From: Oegoconia quadripuncta
Taxonomy: Eukaryota > Arthropoda > Insecta > Lepidoptera > Autostichidae
Direction: 5' to 3'
Assembly (NCBI GenBank): GCA_949316235.1
Contig: OX438741.1
Location: 14,323,124 to 14,387,123 of the forward strand
DNA: 64,000 bases
Below the pieces are notes generated by a model, which did not search any database, was not told where the DNA came from, and saw only the letters and a list, made by a program, of their open reading frames with translations. The position numbers were made by a program, and so were the translations under genes. Of this stretch, positions 19,501 through 34,500 are shown in pieces; the stretch's first letter is position 1, and each line of letters begins with the position of its first letter.

Positions 19501-22500
19501 AAGTGATGTTAACATTACCAAGTCTAAAATGGTCCTAACATCAACACATCTAAACTGCTTTTAGCAATGCAATACAATTACTCTTTATTGCGCAAAATAA
19601 TTTACAATAACAGCAACATGTCTAAACTGGTCTTGGCAGCAACACGTCTAAACTGGACTAATGAGGAACTCGTCTAAACTGGTGTTAGCAGTAACTTGCC
19701 TAAAGTGATCTTAACAGCAACTCGTCTCATCATCATCAGCCCGTAAACATCCCACTGCAGGGATACAGGCCTTCCCTCGTATAAGAGGGAGTATTGGGCC
19801 ATAGTCCACCACGCTGGCCCAATGCGGGTTGGGGACTTCACATGCCTTTGAATTTTTATTTCTCAGGCATGCAGGCTTCCTCACGATGTTTTCCTTCACC
19901 GTTTAAGAGCAGTTGCAGCAATTAAATTAAATTTAAAAACTCATTGGTACATTGGCCTACCTGGGAATCGCTACCGACGCTCCTCGCAAATGACCTAAGC
20001 GGGCATAATGAGTAACTCAGCTTAACTGAACTCAGCAGTAACTAGTCTAAACTGGTCTTAGCAGGAACCGATTAAACTCGTTTCAACAGCAACTGGTCAC
20101 AAGTCGTCTAAGCAGTAACTCGTCTAAACTGGTATTCAAAGAAGCGTCGTTGTTCCTGTATCTTTTTGGATTTTGAAACCATTTGTTATTATTTTATTAT
20201 GCTTTTATTCTTTATTAGAATTACCTGGTTAGTTGAAATAAATACTTTTACTAACAGTAGCATTACCTGGTTGACATGGTCCGCAAGCGATACACCTTCC
20301 ATTGTCATCTCTCATTATCTCACCAGTTATTTCATCACATCTAAAATAAAAGGAGGTAATTTAACTCTTTGAGTGAGAATGGGATAGTTGTTTATTTCGT
20401 CAAAGCGAATGACGGTTGATGGTAGGGCATTTGAAATGTCCGCCTGGTTAGCTACCACCATCTTATCTAAATCTGCCGCCAAACAGCAATGTTAATAGCA
20501 TTGTTGTGTTCCGGTTGTCAGAGATAAGATAACCAGTCCCCCAAATGTATTGGGGTTTCCGGGTCAGTACACTTCCACCTTCGACCTCATCTTCACTTAA
20601 CATCAGGTGTGATTGAGGTCAAGTATCAACCCGTTGTACATAAAAAAAAAACAAAAAAAAAAGGCAAGGTATAAATGAATGTGGAATGTGCCTTCATCTA
20701 TAACGTCATGATTAAACAATTTAAAATTAGTAGTCCAGTAAAAATACGATATTTTTGTGGTGTAACTTACTATAATTTCGAAATTTCTGAACAACACCTG
20801 TTTGGTGTTGTGGTTAGAAACTGACCAATATACAACAGGTCGCGGGTTCGAATCCCGCTAGGGGCATATGTTTGTGTGATGAATACGGACATGTGTACCC
20901 GAGTTATGGATGTTTTCATTTATAATAAATATTTATTTACAAAATAAATGTATTTATGTAGTATATCAACCATCTGGTATCCACAACACAAGCCTATAGT
21001 TGCTTACTGTGGAACTAGATGGCGCTGTGTGTATGTCTAAGAATATTTATTTATTTATTTAATTAACTTACTTGACTAGAGTAAGCGGATATATGGACGA
21101 TACGATTCTGCTTAAGAAGCCGATGGCACCTACTTTGGAATCCAAGTTTACTGAAAAAAATAACAGAAGAATAAGTGTATTCAGTACATAAGCCTTCAGG
21201 TCTCAAAAATGTTTTCGGGGATCAAACACCTCCGTGTTACCGCCTCCGTAGCTCAATGTAAACAACATTGGGTTTATTTATTCAAGACATCCAAAAGCAG
21301 TTTGAAACATAGGTACTTGAACAGCAACCCCTCGAGTTTCTTACTTGTTTTTTCTCAGGGGAAAATTGCCGTTTGAACAAGCAATACCTAGCTTAAAAAT
21401 CTAAAATCTAACTTTTTTTTATACACAACGTACTGACCCGGAAACCCCAACACATTTGGGAGACTGGCTATCTTATCTCTGACAACCGGAACACAACAAT
21501 GCTATTACCATTGCTGCTTGGCGGCAGATTTAGATAAGACGGTGGTAGCTAGCCAGGCGGACATTTAAAATGCACTACCACCAACCAAATCGAGTACTTA
21601 AACATGTACCCCGCTGGGGATCGAACCCGCGACTTCCGAATCGTAAACCCAATGAACATTGGAGCCACGGGTCACGGGTTTAATTTTTTTCAGGTCTTCA
21701 CAGAAAAATTAAGTTACTAGGAGAACATAACTCACTGAGATTACTATTCCCCTCGGTCGCTCCATAGAACTCGACAACTTTCTTAATGCCGAAGCGTCGG
21801 ACGAACTCCGGCCAGATCTGCGGCCTTAGTCCATTCCCCAGTATGGTTGTAGCTTGGTGGGCCGTGTCGTTCGGCCCTGGGGGCACTGACAGTAAATAGC
21901 GACACATCTCGCCGATATATTGAGCAACCTAAACAAGCAGACTTCGTATCAAAGGTCAGAACAATAAACATAAATAATAAGATAGTAGCTGTGTGATAAT
22001 GCCTGATAATGTATCTGTTGTTTGGCATTTGTTTTCCTTTCAACAATAAATCGTTTATAAATAAACAATCAATAAATATCAACACTAATATTATAAATGC
22101 GGAACTTTGTGTGTATGTATGTTTGTTAGTATTTCATTCAAAGGGCTATTTATACGCTTTTTCAATAAGGTTCCTGTTGATATACAAAATCTTCCTTTCA
22201 ATAAATTTAAAGATACAATAAAACAGAAGCTTATTAAGAAAGCATTTTATAAAATATCAGATTATTTAGATGATAAACATTCATGGACATGGCATTTTTG
22301 ATTTGATTTGATTTGTTACTCTTCAAGCCTAAACAGCTGGACAGATTTGTTTTAAATTCGATAGGTAGACAGATTAGGACCTGGATTATATAGGCTACTT
22401 TTTATTCCGGAAAAGTGACTGGTCCCTGTATTTGAATTAACAAGTAAATAGCATTTTAATCTCTTGATGATCTGGTTGATGAGTGATAGTAAGTGCGAGT

Positions 22501-25500
22501 AGTGTTCCTAATTTGTGGAGCGCAAGAAGAGCAGATGTATTTTATTAACACTTTCTCGGACAAAACGCCTATATACCTCAAAACCTTTTATGTCTGGTTC
22601 ACTGTCCGTGAAAGTTTTAATTTATAAAATATAGAAATATACACTGCATTATTTTACCATCCCATTTGGGATAAAGGTATAAAATATAAATGTCAGTAAG
22701 TAGACATGTAAAGCATAATTTAAGTAACTAATAATTATAATATATATTTTTTGTTGTGTAAATATTTTGCAGTAGGTATATTATGTATTATATTTAATGT
22801 ACCTAAGTATATTTTTTGATTACTTTATCTTTTTTTTTATGTTCCATTATTCGTTGTAAGTAGTATTATTTTTGCACATAATTTACTCGGTGTCCTAATT
22901 CTATGCTCAGGTTCCCCGGCAGACATCTCTTAAATAGATAAGTACACCTTTGTACATGAAATACCGTTATTACTCAGTAATATTTTGGTGCATTAAAGAA
23001 TACCTCATTTATTCCCACATGGTCGGATTCCCAAAAGGACGGATTCTACTTATAGTGTCGACAAAACTAACAGACATCCAACGGCACGAACGCCTCGCGA
23101 TTCAGTTTCGGAACATTTATTTATGATAACATTAGTAAAACAAAGCTCCGAGAAGCTTCCCAAAAATATATTTCAATCACGGCGAAAACTAGCATAAGTT
23201 GTTCGTTTGTTTGTTACCGACGATTCTGATTAGCAACTACTTACATTTATACACAGAACGTAACGATAGCGCGATGCAAAAACGTACAGCGACATCTAGC
23301 GGCGAATACAGTAAACATGTCGAAATTTTTATTTTTTTACTGAAGCATTATAATGATGTTTAATTATTGTATTAAAATATATTTGTTTATAGAAATAAAT
23401 ACAATAATAATTATATTAATTATCGATACTACAAAAAATAGGCAATACGATTTCGATATATGCCGGCGCTGTGGTGTTCTCTTCTGACACTTACGAGTTC
23501 GCAGTTGTTATGCATGCCATGCTTCAAAATTGAAGACTAGAGAGGTAAGAAATGGACCATAGACATGGATGCCAGTAGTTCCAATTCCAACACATCTCGC
23601 AAAATTGCCGTGCGTGCGTGTGCGACGAGGAACACTCCGCCGGATCTAGATGGCGCTGTGTGTATATGCCACGATATTTATTTATATTATTATGCAATTG
23701 TGCGTATTAATTGCAGCGTTTTGTCTCAATGTCCGTAAAGCTACCCATTACTTGGCTACTTAGCTTGAACTTCAAAAAAAAAACAATAATAGAATTATGA
23801 TGAAATCTGTAATTTGTCTTATTTTTTGCATTCGTACTTTGTAATATTTATACATATCTGTAACGCTGTTGGTTTCTTTAATAAATAAATAATGATAATT
23901 TGAATTCGAATTATGTGTTAAATCAATCCTTTCATCTGAATTAACATAAATGTACAGCTTACTTTCCCGACCTTTTAATGTCGGGCTCTCTTCTCGCCGT
24001 AAGAGGGCGCCACTTGACGCTTGCGCCCCCTATACGCGCGCTCTTCAAAATGTCAATTGCAAATGGGACACGGACTCTATGTACGTGCTACAATGAAATA
24101 TGAAAAACGGAAGAAAAAGACTCGCATATAGCTTAAACCTAGCGTGTCTAGCAGAGAGCAGACAGTGGCTGTTGTCCTCTACTAAGGAACGGAGGTGAGT
24201 GTTGCTTTGGCCTATTTTTACCTGACTACGGGGAAGGGTTATGATTTTAACACCCTATGTATATGTATGTAAGTATAGATGTTCCATCATAGTGATGAAA
24301 CTACTGGACCGATTGTCAAATCAAATCAAAATTTTTTTCATACGATAAAATTATCACTGGAAAAGTCACTTTTAAATTTAAATTTACTGCTCATTCACAA
24401 AGCTGAATCCCCAGAGAAAAAAAAAATAATAATTGAACAACCAGGCGGCGCTATTAACCACTTACCAGACAACTTTTGGGTAGAGAGAAAAAGTAGAACG
24501 AGATAAAAGCAAATATATAAAATAATAGATACTAAATAAAATTTATTTATTATTACTAATCCATAAATATGATATTTCACACATAACATGACCTCATGTT
24601 TCTGGGTTCAGCAGATATCTAGATATACGATGCTTGTTTACAGCTTTTGTAATGAATTATAGGTTTCAAGGTAAACCACTACTTAGGTCTCTGACTTTTT
24701 TCTTTTCGTTAACTGCGGGAGTTCGTTCGGTTCGTGAACATTAGTTGACTATCTGTAAGTGCTTCTAGCTATTGTGTTTTATACTATATATTAAGTATTT
24801 ATTATATATTTATATTATTAAGTAAGAATATGATATTATTATTATATTTATGCATACTTATGTATAATTATTTCTGTAGTTGGTAGTATCGTGCACCCTA
24901 CCTGTTTCTCTATCTACAAATGTCCCATAGCTGTGGGTTGTCTGCAAGAGATTTCTTTTAGTGATAAGACCGCCTAATTGCGTTCTATTGTTATCATCAA
25001 AAATTATTGTAAATTATTTTGCCCAATAAAGAGTATTTGTATTGTATTGTAGGCGTTCTTGCAGTTCTCCCATTTCATTTTCTATTAATTTTTTAGTTTT
25101 ATCAAACTTTTTTTGTCGTCTCGAAAGGTTTGTTAATATAGCATAACGTATTCGTAATCTGATAACTACTGGACCTGAAGACTGAATACGATAATACAGT
25201 CCACTTTAATCTTATTTAATCGTTATCCCCTTCCACGACTGCATGAGTCGTCCTCTTAGTACACGTAGCGAATCGCTTTTGCAACACCATGGAAGTGAAT
25301 CCTCCGTCTCCCCAAATATTTGGGAAACTGGTTATCTTATCTCTGACAACCGGAACACAACAATGCTATTAACATTGCTGTTTGGCGGCAGATTTAGATA
25401 AGATGGTGGTAGCTAGCCAGGCGGACATTTAAAATGCCCTACCACCAACCAAACCGAGTACTTAAACATGTACCCCGCTGGGATCGAACCCGTGACCTCC

Positions 25501-28500
25501 GAATCGTAAACCCAATGTTGTTTACATTGAGCCACGGCGGCGGTTAAAAATTCATCTGTAATCTGTCAGTTACAACCCGTACAGGTACTAATAAACTTAC
25601 TGTACAGCCATATTTCGCTGTGTCACTCCAATAATTGGACGCAGAGAACTTCTTCCTCAGTACAACCGTACAGCCTAATATCAAGGCCTGTCCAGCGCCC
25701 AGCACTCCGCCCGCGGTGTGATGGAGAGGCAATGGATCATAGACCACGTCTGCTGGAGTCATACGAACTGACGTGTGAGTCCCTAGAGGGATGAGCAGGT
25801 ATCTGGAAGGAAATATTTTTTTTTTTGTATTCATATTCAAATGAATATGTGACACCCCGTGGGGGCACGGCAAAAAAGAGAGCACCTCTTAACAAAATTC
25901 GTACAATTATTTTTAAATTAACGTAGCATATTAAACAACTAAAACCAAACATGCATAATGTTAAACAAGACAGAACAATCAAAAGGAACATATTACATTA
26001 TTTATAATTAGGTATGTTACATTATTCTTCGTATTCAAGATACCTACTTATGTATTTTTTATTTTTATTTTTGGCGACCGATTGGTGTAGTGGATAGTGA
26101 CCCTATCAACGAAACCAACAGTTGCGGGTTCGAATCCCGCGACGGGTAAATTTATTCCCGAGTCTTGGATGTTTATATAAATATTTATGTATGTTATCTA
26201 GTATTCATAGCACAAGCTTTGCTTAGTTTGGGCTTAGATGATTGGTGTAAGTGTCCGAAATATTTATTTATTTATTTTATTTATTTACATAGAAATTAAA
26301 AGAACTAATACTAAACTTATGCCAATTAAAGATTCTTATTATGTTATTCTTATATTGTCATAGTATTATTCTTATATTGTTGAAAATAAATAAATAAATT
26401 ATACTGACAATGGTTTCCCTTAAATTTGAATGGGTAATGTTACAATAACATTGGTACTATTACATTATTAATTAAAAATATTATTATATAAATATCAATA
26501 AAAGAAAATCAAATTTAAATCTACTGGAAATAAAAGGGCTTATTGCATGCATCTGTCAGTCAGTATGTCCAAGCTACTACCGCTTCGGAAAGGGAAATCA
26601 TCTCTGGTAAAAGAAGCCCACAGGATCATTGTTGTCATTTTTTTTTATGAAAAGTATACTACTAATACAATATTAGTGACTATCTGAGTGATAGTCACTA
26701 ATATTGTAATAAGCTTTTTCGCTAATGTTGTTTTGACATGATCTTTAAATTTTTTCTCAGTTAGATTAATGATATTTTCATGTTTATGGTTATAAAAGCG
26801 TATTACAGAGACCCATAAATTACGTATTAAATTTGCTTATACTGAACATAGGGGTAGCGAATTGGTCCTTATATCACAAATTTAAATTATGCTTGTCACT
26901 ATTTTTTGGGAACGTAGACATATTTTTTCGAACCCACATAATATTCTCGTAAATAAACTATGAAGGAACATTATTGGATCTTTACCTATGAAATTGGAGT
27001 TTTCGTTTTCGTTAATCATAATAATGTACCAATTACGGCGATTTTCAAAGCTATATCCAAATTTGTTTTTATTTGGAAAATGGAATATTATTTCAAGGTT
27101 TCACATGAAATATTTTTTTAATTTCTGAGCTAAATCACATAATAAAAAAAATTTGAACAGAGCTCTTTTCGTGTGCTTCCCATAATCATTTCTTAGATTC
27201 GCTGAAACTTTTATAAAGCGGTTGCTTTTAAAAATTAACGCTGCCTATACTTAACTTAATGTTATCCGATAATACACAGAAAGTTTAGCTAAATTTGAAT
27301 TTGCCGTTACCAAAAAAAAATCAAAAATGTTTGTATGCAGAAGACAGTCTTAATGAAATTCTTCCTACAAAACGCCAATTTCATGGGTAAGGACCTAATA
27401 TTAGTTTCTTTAGAGAGACACGTAGACGCAGATTAGATAGAAGACACTGTCTACATATGGGACGAGCCTGCACCATAGGGCCACCACTCCTGAGCCAGGC
27501 TTTCAGGGGTTTCCGTGAAAAGAGTGTGATTTGTGTATACAGTGACTTACCTAACATTAGTAACAATAGCTGCCTTAGGAAATCCTGTTGTTCCACTGGT
27601 GTATATATACAGTAATGTATCTCTGGGTTTCGCGGGGACCACTTCGAAATGCTGAGGAGTCATTTCATTCAGTTCGGAGCTAAGAGATGCGGTATCTTGG
27701 AGAATAGGCGTAGATGGTCGGTCAGGTGAATTGAATTGGAACAGTGGCATGTCTCGGACCTCTGGTTGAATTTCTTTTATAGCTGCAAGAAAGAAGCGGA
27801 TGTCTTGTTATAAATAAGAATACTACCTATAATCAATCAATAAATCAATCAAGTACACTTTATTGCACAAAATTCTACAATACACTTCTTAAATACAGCT
27901 TCAAAAAAATTATAACTGTACAACCAGTGGTCTTATCGCTATTAAGCGATTTTTTATAGGCCTAACCTTTTTATTATTTATATATTGATAATTTTATAGG
28001 CCGTGATTTTTTTGCACGTGGATAGAGTGCCTGTCAGTGATAGAATAAAAAAAAATCTAACAAATCGGTAGCTTGCTTTAGTTATAATATACATATTTAG
28101 TAATAAAACATAGACTATATGACTAAAATTACCACTGTGAATTACATTGCGTCGTACCCCTGTAACTATTTTCAAAAAAGTCAAGCAATAACTTCTTTAA
28201 ATCAAATCAAATCAAATCAAAAAATGCTTTATTTTGTAGGTACACAGGGTACACTTAAAATAGTCAGATTTTACATTTTTTTTTTATTATGCACAACGGG
28301 TTGGTACTTGACCTCAATCACACGTAAGTGAAGATGAGGTCGAAGGTGGAAGCGTACTGACCCGGAAACCCCAACACATATAGGGAACTGGCTATCTTAT
28401 CTCTGACAACCGGAACACAACAATGCTATTAACATTGCTGTTTGGCGGCAGATTTAGATAAGGTAGTAGCTAGCCAGGCGGACATTTAAAATGCCCTACC

Positions 28501-31500
28501 ACCAACCAAACCGAGTACTTAAAACATGTACCCCGCTGGGGATCGAACCCGCGACCTCCGAATCGTAAACCCAATGTTGTTGACATTGAGCCACGGAGGC
28601 GGAGGCATTTTTAAAGCTACTGCTTGTTCAAAAGGCAATTTTCCCCTGAGAAGAACAAGCAAGAAAGTCGAGAGGTCGCTCTTTAAAAAAAAGGTTTTTA
28701 TATTACAAAATTATTATTTTATATTATAATATTTCATTATTAATTGTGAAATAGCCTGGTTATGCGAACGGGCTGTTCATGTCCATGATTGTTTATCATC
28801 TAAATAATCTGATATTTTATAATATGCTTTCTTAATAAGTTTCTGTTTTATAGTATCTTTAAATTTATTGAAAGGAAGATTTTGTATATCAACAGGAATT
28901 TTATTGAAAAATTATTGAAAAATTACAATTATGAAAAATTTCACCGAGGGCAAATATCGCGATTCAATAAACTATTTTTAGAAAATATAAAGTAGCTATT
29001 GATTTTAGAAAATAGTTTTAGAAGATCTTAGCATCTTCCACAACGCAATGAAGTGCACAGTTGAAAATTTAATTTAAAATTGTAGGTTTTATAACTAAAT
29101 ACCTACACTATACCTAAAGCAAACTCCTGATCCGTTAGAAAATATATTTAACAATATCGCTGATAGGTGCTCTATGTACAAAAAATCAGGGCCTTTAAGA
29201 TTATAGGAAGTTACACCCCTAAATATGCATATCTTGACTGGACTATTATTGGTACTATGGAAATTGACTGCTGGATAAGGCATTTCTAATTTCATGATTT
29301 CGCAAATTTGCTACCTATCGTTGTTACATTCAGGATCTTCTTCTTAGCTCGTATTTTTATGCACAACGGGTTAGAACTTGACTTCAATCTCACCTGATGT
29401 TAAGTGAGGATGAGACCGAAGGTGGAAGGATACTGACGCGGAAACCACATCTTATTTTGGGGGACTATCTTATCTCTGAGAACCGGAACACAACAATGCT
29501 ATTAACATCACTGTTTGGCGACAGACTTAGATAAGATGGTGGTAGTTAGCCAGGCGGATATTTAAAATGCCGTAGGATCGAACCCGCAACATCCGATTCG
29601 TATTGAGTAGCTAAAACATCTTATAGTGGGTATCACTGGCTCCCTGTATTCTGATTTATCAAACACTTTTTTGTTTATGGCAAGAATCAAGTATTATTCT
29701 CATGTAGTATAATTTACTGCACAAGAATAAAATGTAATTTACATAGAAAATGATAAAAAAAAACAGATAAACCGGGACTGTGGTTGTTCGTGCACTTTTA
29801 TTTTATTTTATTTTTTTTTGGGCATGTCGATGTATTTGTCTGTTATAGTTCTGGTGGTGTTAAATGAAAATGTTTTCTGAAAAATTTTATCTGTGGACAC
29901 TGTTTGTCAAAGAATTATTATTTTACCAATATGTTTCTTGTATTATGCTTTGACTGTTTGTGTTCTTAAAATAAATAAATAAATAAATAAAAATAAAATA
30001 GTTTTACTTAATATTGTTTGCTTAATAAAAACCCATATTGACGATTCTAAATCGAATACCAATGGAAGAGGATTGCGTTGCTTCATCATCATATCAGCCG
30101 AAAGACGTCCATTGCTGGACAAAGGCGTCCCCCAAAGATGTTGTAGTTTGCGTTATTTAATTTATAACAAACGTGGATAATGTCGCTGGATGTACATTTA
30201 CCCACAATCATAATTTGTCAACTGTCATAAGTAACATGTAATGTATACCTGTTTGTTATCCTTCAATAAAAAAATGATAACCTCTAACATGTTCAAACCT
30301 ATTCAACATCCCACACAAAAATAAAAAACAGTCATCCCTACTTTTACGTGTAAGGGAGGCAGGTACCCTAAAAAAATCTTTTCAAAATTATATTTTACCA
30401 TTTGTTGGTGTGATTAATATGTATACGCATGCCAAATTACAGCTTACTAGTACTAAAGAGCCTCTGAGCTAAACCCCGAATAATCCTACCTCCACACTCC
30501 TCCCATTGTAACTCCTATAAGCTAGGATCGACAATGGTACTCGACACGGCGCCTACTGAAGGTAGACGGTACCCTACGTGACTCTATTGCTACCTTGGAC
30601 CCCAGGCTAATTAAAGAAAGAAATAGGATGTGTAAGTAAGAAAAAGGTTTCCCACTTCCCCCCTTGGCAAATGGGAGTGTAGCCAATGAAATGCAACATG
30701 GCACTAGGGCCATCCCTATGGGGAAGGAGGGCGAGTGAAGCTCGGCCTCCTGCTTTCGTATACACCACGGACTGCGCCTAGATGCAGTGAGCGTGGCGGT
30801 AGCAGAAGGCTACCGCGAGTAATAGTGCCATTAATACGAATGGCAAAAACTGTCTGTGTCTGTCGGATTTCTGAATTTAGGTCGTCAAGCATGAGTTCGC
30901 GCTCCTTACTCCAATTTTCGCATTCCCATAAGATATGATGTGCCGATTGCTCTCCATCTCTACATTACCTAAACCCCGGACAACAGACAAGTTCATTTAG
31001 TAAACTGCGAAACTCTATAAAATACCAGGTGTTCATAAATCACAAGCTCACCTTCAGACAATTCGTCGCCGAATATTACCGCCTTGCAACCAGTGATCCT
31101 GAAGCAATGTATCAGCTGAGGTCCTCTCAAATTAGTGTTGACCAGCGCTGTAGTGACCCTGAGTTTAGCCAAGCCAAGCCATATGAATACGTATTCCGGT
31201 TGGGTCTCCATGAAGAGCGCTATGACTTCGCCGCTTTTAAATCCTTGACGTTTGAAATACCAAGCTATACGATCACTGATTTCGTCACCCTGGGAAAGAG
31301 AAGCATCATATCATATAGCAACAGTCTTTAAGCCTTTTATTTGGAGGATTTTCCCTAATTAAAAGGCTTGAAAATTTTTGTAACCTCTTCACCATATGTA
31401 TGAATACGTATCCCACTTTCTTATCAGAAGTCAATCCACTTTTCCACGAAATAGATTTTTCAAAATACCAGGATCGCATACTTACTTGACGGAACGTCAA

Positions 31501-34500
31501 AGCCCTGTTATCCATGATGAACGCCTTCTTATCGGGGTACTCTTTAGCTACTTCCGCGAACCTGGTAACGACTGTAGTGCCTGAGCGTTCCCACATCCAT
31601 ATCCTGTACATTGTCCTCAAAAGGACACGAAGGCCTCTGAAAAAGAAATATTACCTTTAAAGTTGACCATGCACACTACTCCTATCTTATCTAAAACCTG
31701 CTGGGCAGCAGCCATCTGAGTTTATTTCCAGATGTTGATGAGTCTCTCAATAACTTCGGTATCACTATAATTACAACTATAATTGATAAGGTTACTAGGT
31801 CAGCTATTTTCTACCTTTGATCTTTTTTGTTTTTTTTTTATGATTAAGATACGCGCTTAACCACAATCTCACCTGATGGAAAATGACGCTGTGATCGGTG
31901 ACGTACAACGCTATCCCAGTAGATACTTCTATTCGTCCTACTCTTGAAGATACTAAAGTTGTTGGATTCAGGCAAGATTGACGCCGGAAGTGAGTTACAT
32001 GCCTTGGCTGGTCGAATCTCTTAATGCGAATGTTCGGTATATTAATTACATAAATGCGGAATATTCCCACGCCTAGTAGTCCGAAGATGAAAAGGCGATG
32101 GTGGAATAAGATTATGCATATTACTTGTCTTCAAGTGTTGGGCAATGAAAGAGACGGATGAAAGTAGAATGCATGTGGCAGAGATGAGAATGCTAAGATG
32201 AGATGTGCGGTGTGACTAGAATGGATAAGATCAGGAATGAGTATATCAGAGGAAATCATTCTCCTTAAGGTCAGACGATATTTCACACCAAAACAACTTT
32301 TGGTGCTTTACCAGGCTCAGGTCCGCTCGTGCATGGAATATTGCTGTCACCTCTGGGATGGTTCAGCCAAGTACCAACTAGCTGCACTCGATGCTCTGGA
32401 ACGACGTGCCATGAGACTCTTAGGTAATGACTACTAAATTGCAGAGCCTTGAACACCGTCGCAAAGTCGCCTGTCTGTCAGTTTTTTACAGGATGCATTT
32501 CGGGGAATGTGCGTTGGAAATACATAACCTTATCCCGCCGTCACCCTTCTATCTTCGGACCACTAGGCGTGGGGAGGGATTCCACCCGTATATAGTTAAT
32601 ATGCCGAACATTCGCACTAAGAAGTTCGATTCTTCATTAATCATCCGAACAGCCAAGGCATGAACTCCCTTCCGGTGTCAGTCTTTCCTGAATCCTACAA
32701 CCTTGGGATCTTCAAGAGCAGAGTGAATAGGCATTTACTGGGATCGCGTGCTTCATCTTCGACCACATCGTCACTTTGCATCAGGTGAGATTGTGGTCAA
32801 ACGCGGATCCAGTCAATGTCCGTCTGTCAGTCAATCCAGTCAACAGAAAAGTTGAGGAGGTTAGCATTGTTTGGTCACAAAGGCACGTAACGGGGCGAGT
32901 GCTAAGTATGAATGTGGAAGGATACAGATGTAGAGGAAGACCGAAGAAGATGTGGGTAGACTGCGTGAAGAATGATATGTGTGAGAAAGGTGTGATGCAG
33001 GTGACGGCTGATAGAGGAGAGTGGAAGAGGAAGACATGTTCTGCCGAACTTATAGAGTGGGATAACGGCAGGAAAATTATGAATTACTTGTCTACAAGTG
33101 TGATTTGGTCAATCGCTGATAATGACACCTGTCATTATGTATCCCCGGGAATGGCATAGGGTATGTGACGTCATGATATAAAATCCAATATGGCGGACGC
33201 TAGCAGCCATTTTGTCACAGTTGACAACAAATCATTCCAGCACCAAATCCAAGAGAGTACAATTAAGCGGCTTAACCACTAAAAACGATCTCTTGCTGGG
33301 ACTTTTTGGGTGTAGGAGTACAGCTTTATGGAACAGGCATATTGTGAAAAAATACAGATGCAAATATGAAATAGCTACATAATTAATTACTTATATAAAA
33401 CCAAATTTAAAACCAACGAACTCTGAGATTGTTTGGGTATATAATATAATAATAATAATAATAAATAATAATAAATATTTCGGACACTTACACCAATCAT
33501 CTAGTCCCAAACTAAGCAAAGCTTGTGCTATGGATACTAGATAACGGATAAACATACATAAATAATTATATAAACATCCATGTTCATATTCGTCACATAA
33601 ACATTTACCCGTCGCGGTATTCGAACCCGCAACCGTTGGTTTCGCTGACAGGGTCACTATCCACTACACCAATCGGTCGTCAACCACGGGAACTAGTCAC
33701 TTTATCGGGATAAAAAATATCCTGTGTTTTAATCAATCAATCAATCAATCAATTTATTTGTGATGCACAGGTAAATAATGATGTTATTATATACAGCAGG
33801 ATCTCTGTGATCTACCAATAATTGGCTTACAAACATTATACTTATGAATTATCTACAATACATGCATGCTGATGTCAATTAGGTTATTATTATTACATTT
33901 CACTATTATATATTTTTACTACATGTCATTATAAATTTTAATACAGTATTGTTATTTGTTTTTGATTACCTAGACATTAAAGAATAAGTACGTTGTTATT
34001 ATTGAAATAAGGTAGATTAAACTGTTAAACATAATTTGTCCCCAAAAAATTCGTCAAAATTATAATAACATTTATGGATTAATAGGTTAAATAACACATT
34101 TTTGAACCTTTTCACACTTTTAATTTCTTTTAGAATTTGTGGCAGCTTATTATATATTTTCGGCGCCATGTCAACTATACTTTTACGCATCAAGGCAGTT
34201 TTACTGGAAAAAGTGTTTCGAAAAATTGGTTCAGACGCATGAAACTTTGTATAGATGCTAGTGGAGAGTACTTTGAAAAGATTTAATAAAAATATATTTG
34301 CCCATAGAACAATTTTTTTCTGTTTCGCAAAATTTTCTGAGTGTCCCACGTATGTACCGGTAACCTATCATACTTTCGAAACTTTCTTGTTCGAATTTCA
34401 ATTGTTCGAAAACGGTAATAAGAAATTTCAATTGCCAGAGTGATTATTTTATATAACTTTTTTTCTCATAAACTTATTTTATATATGTTTCACATACTAG

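Larger units (their letters stand above)
19080..20145 (+). repeat. Degenerate 26-bp minisatellite, interrupted
   Basis: Unit close to GCAACTCGTCTAAACTGGTC plus TTAGCA, drifting between copies but keeping 26-bp spacing (clear at 19620-19730). Insertions at about 19337-19495, 19567-19612 and 19728-19982 split it. In the FATP intron between exons 8 and 9. Confidence 0.85.
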
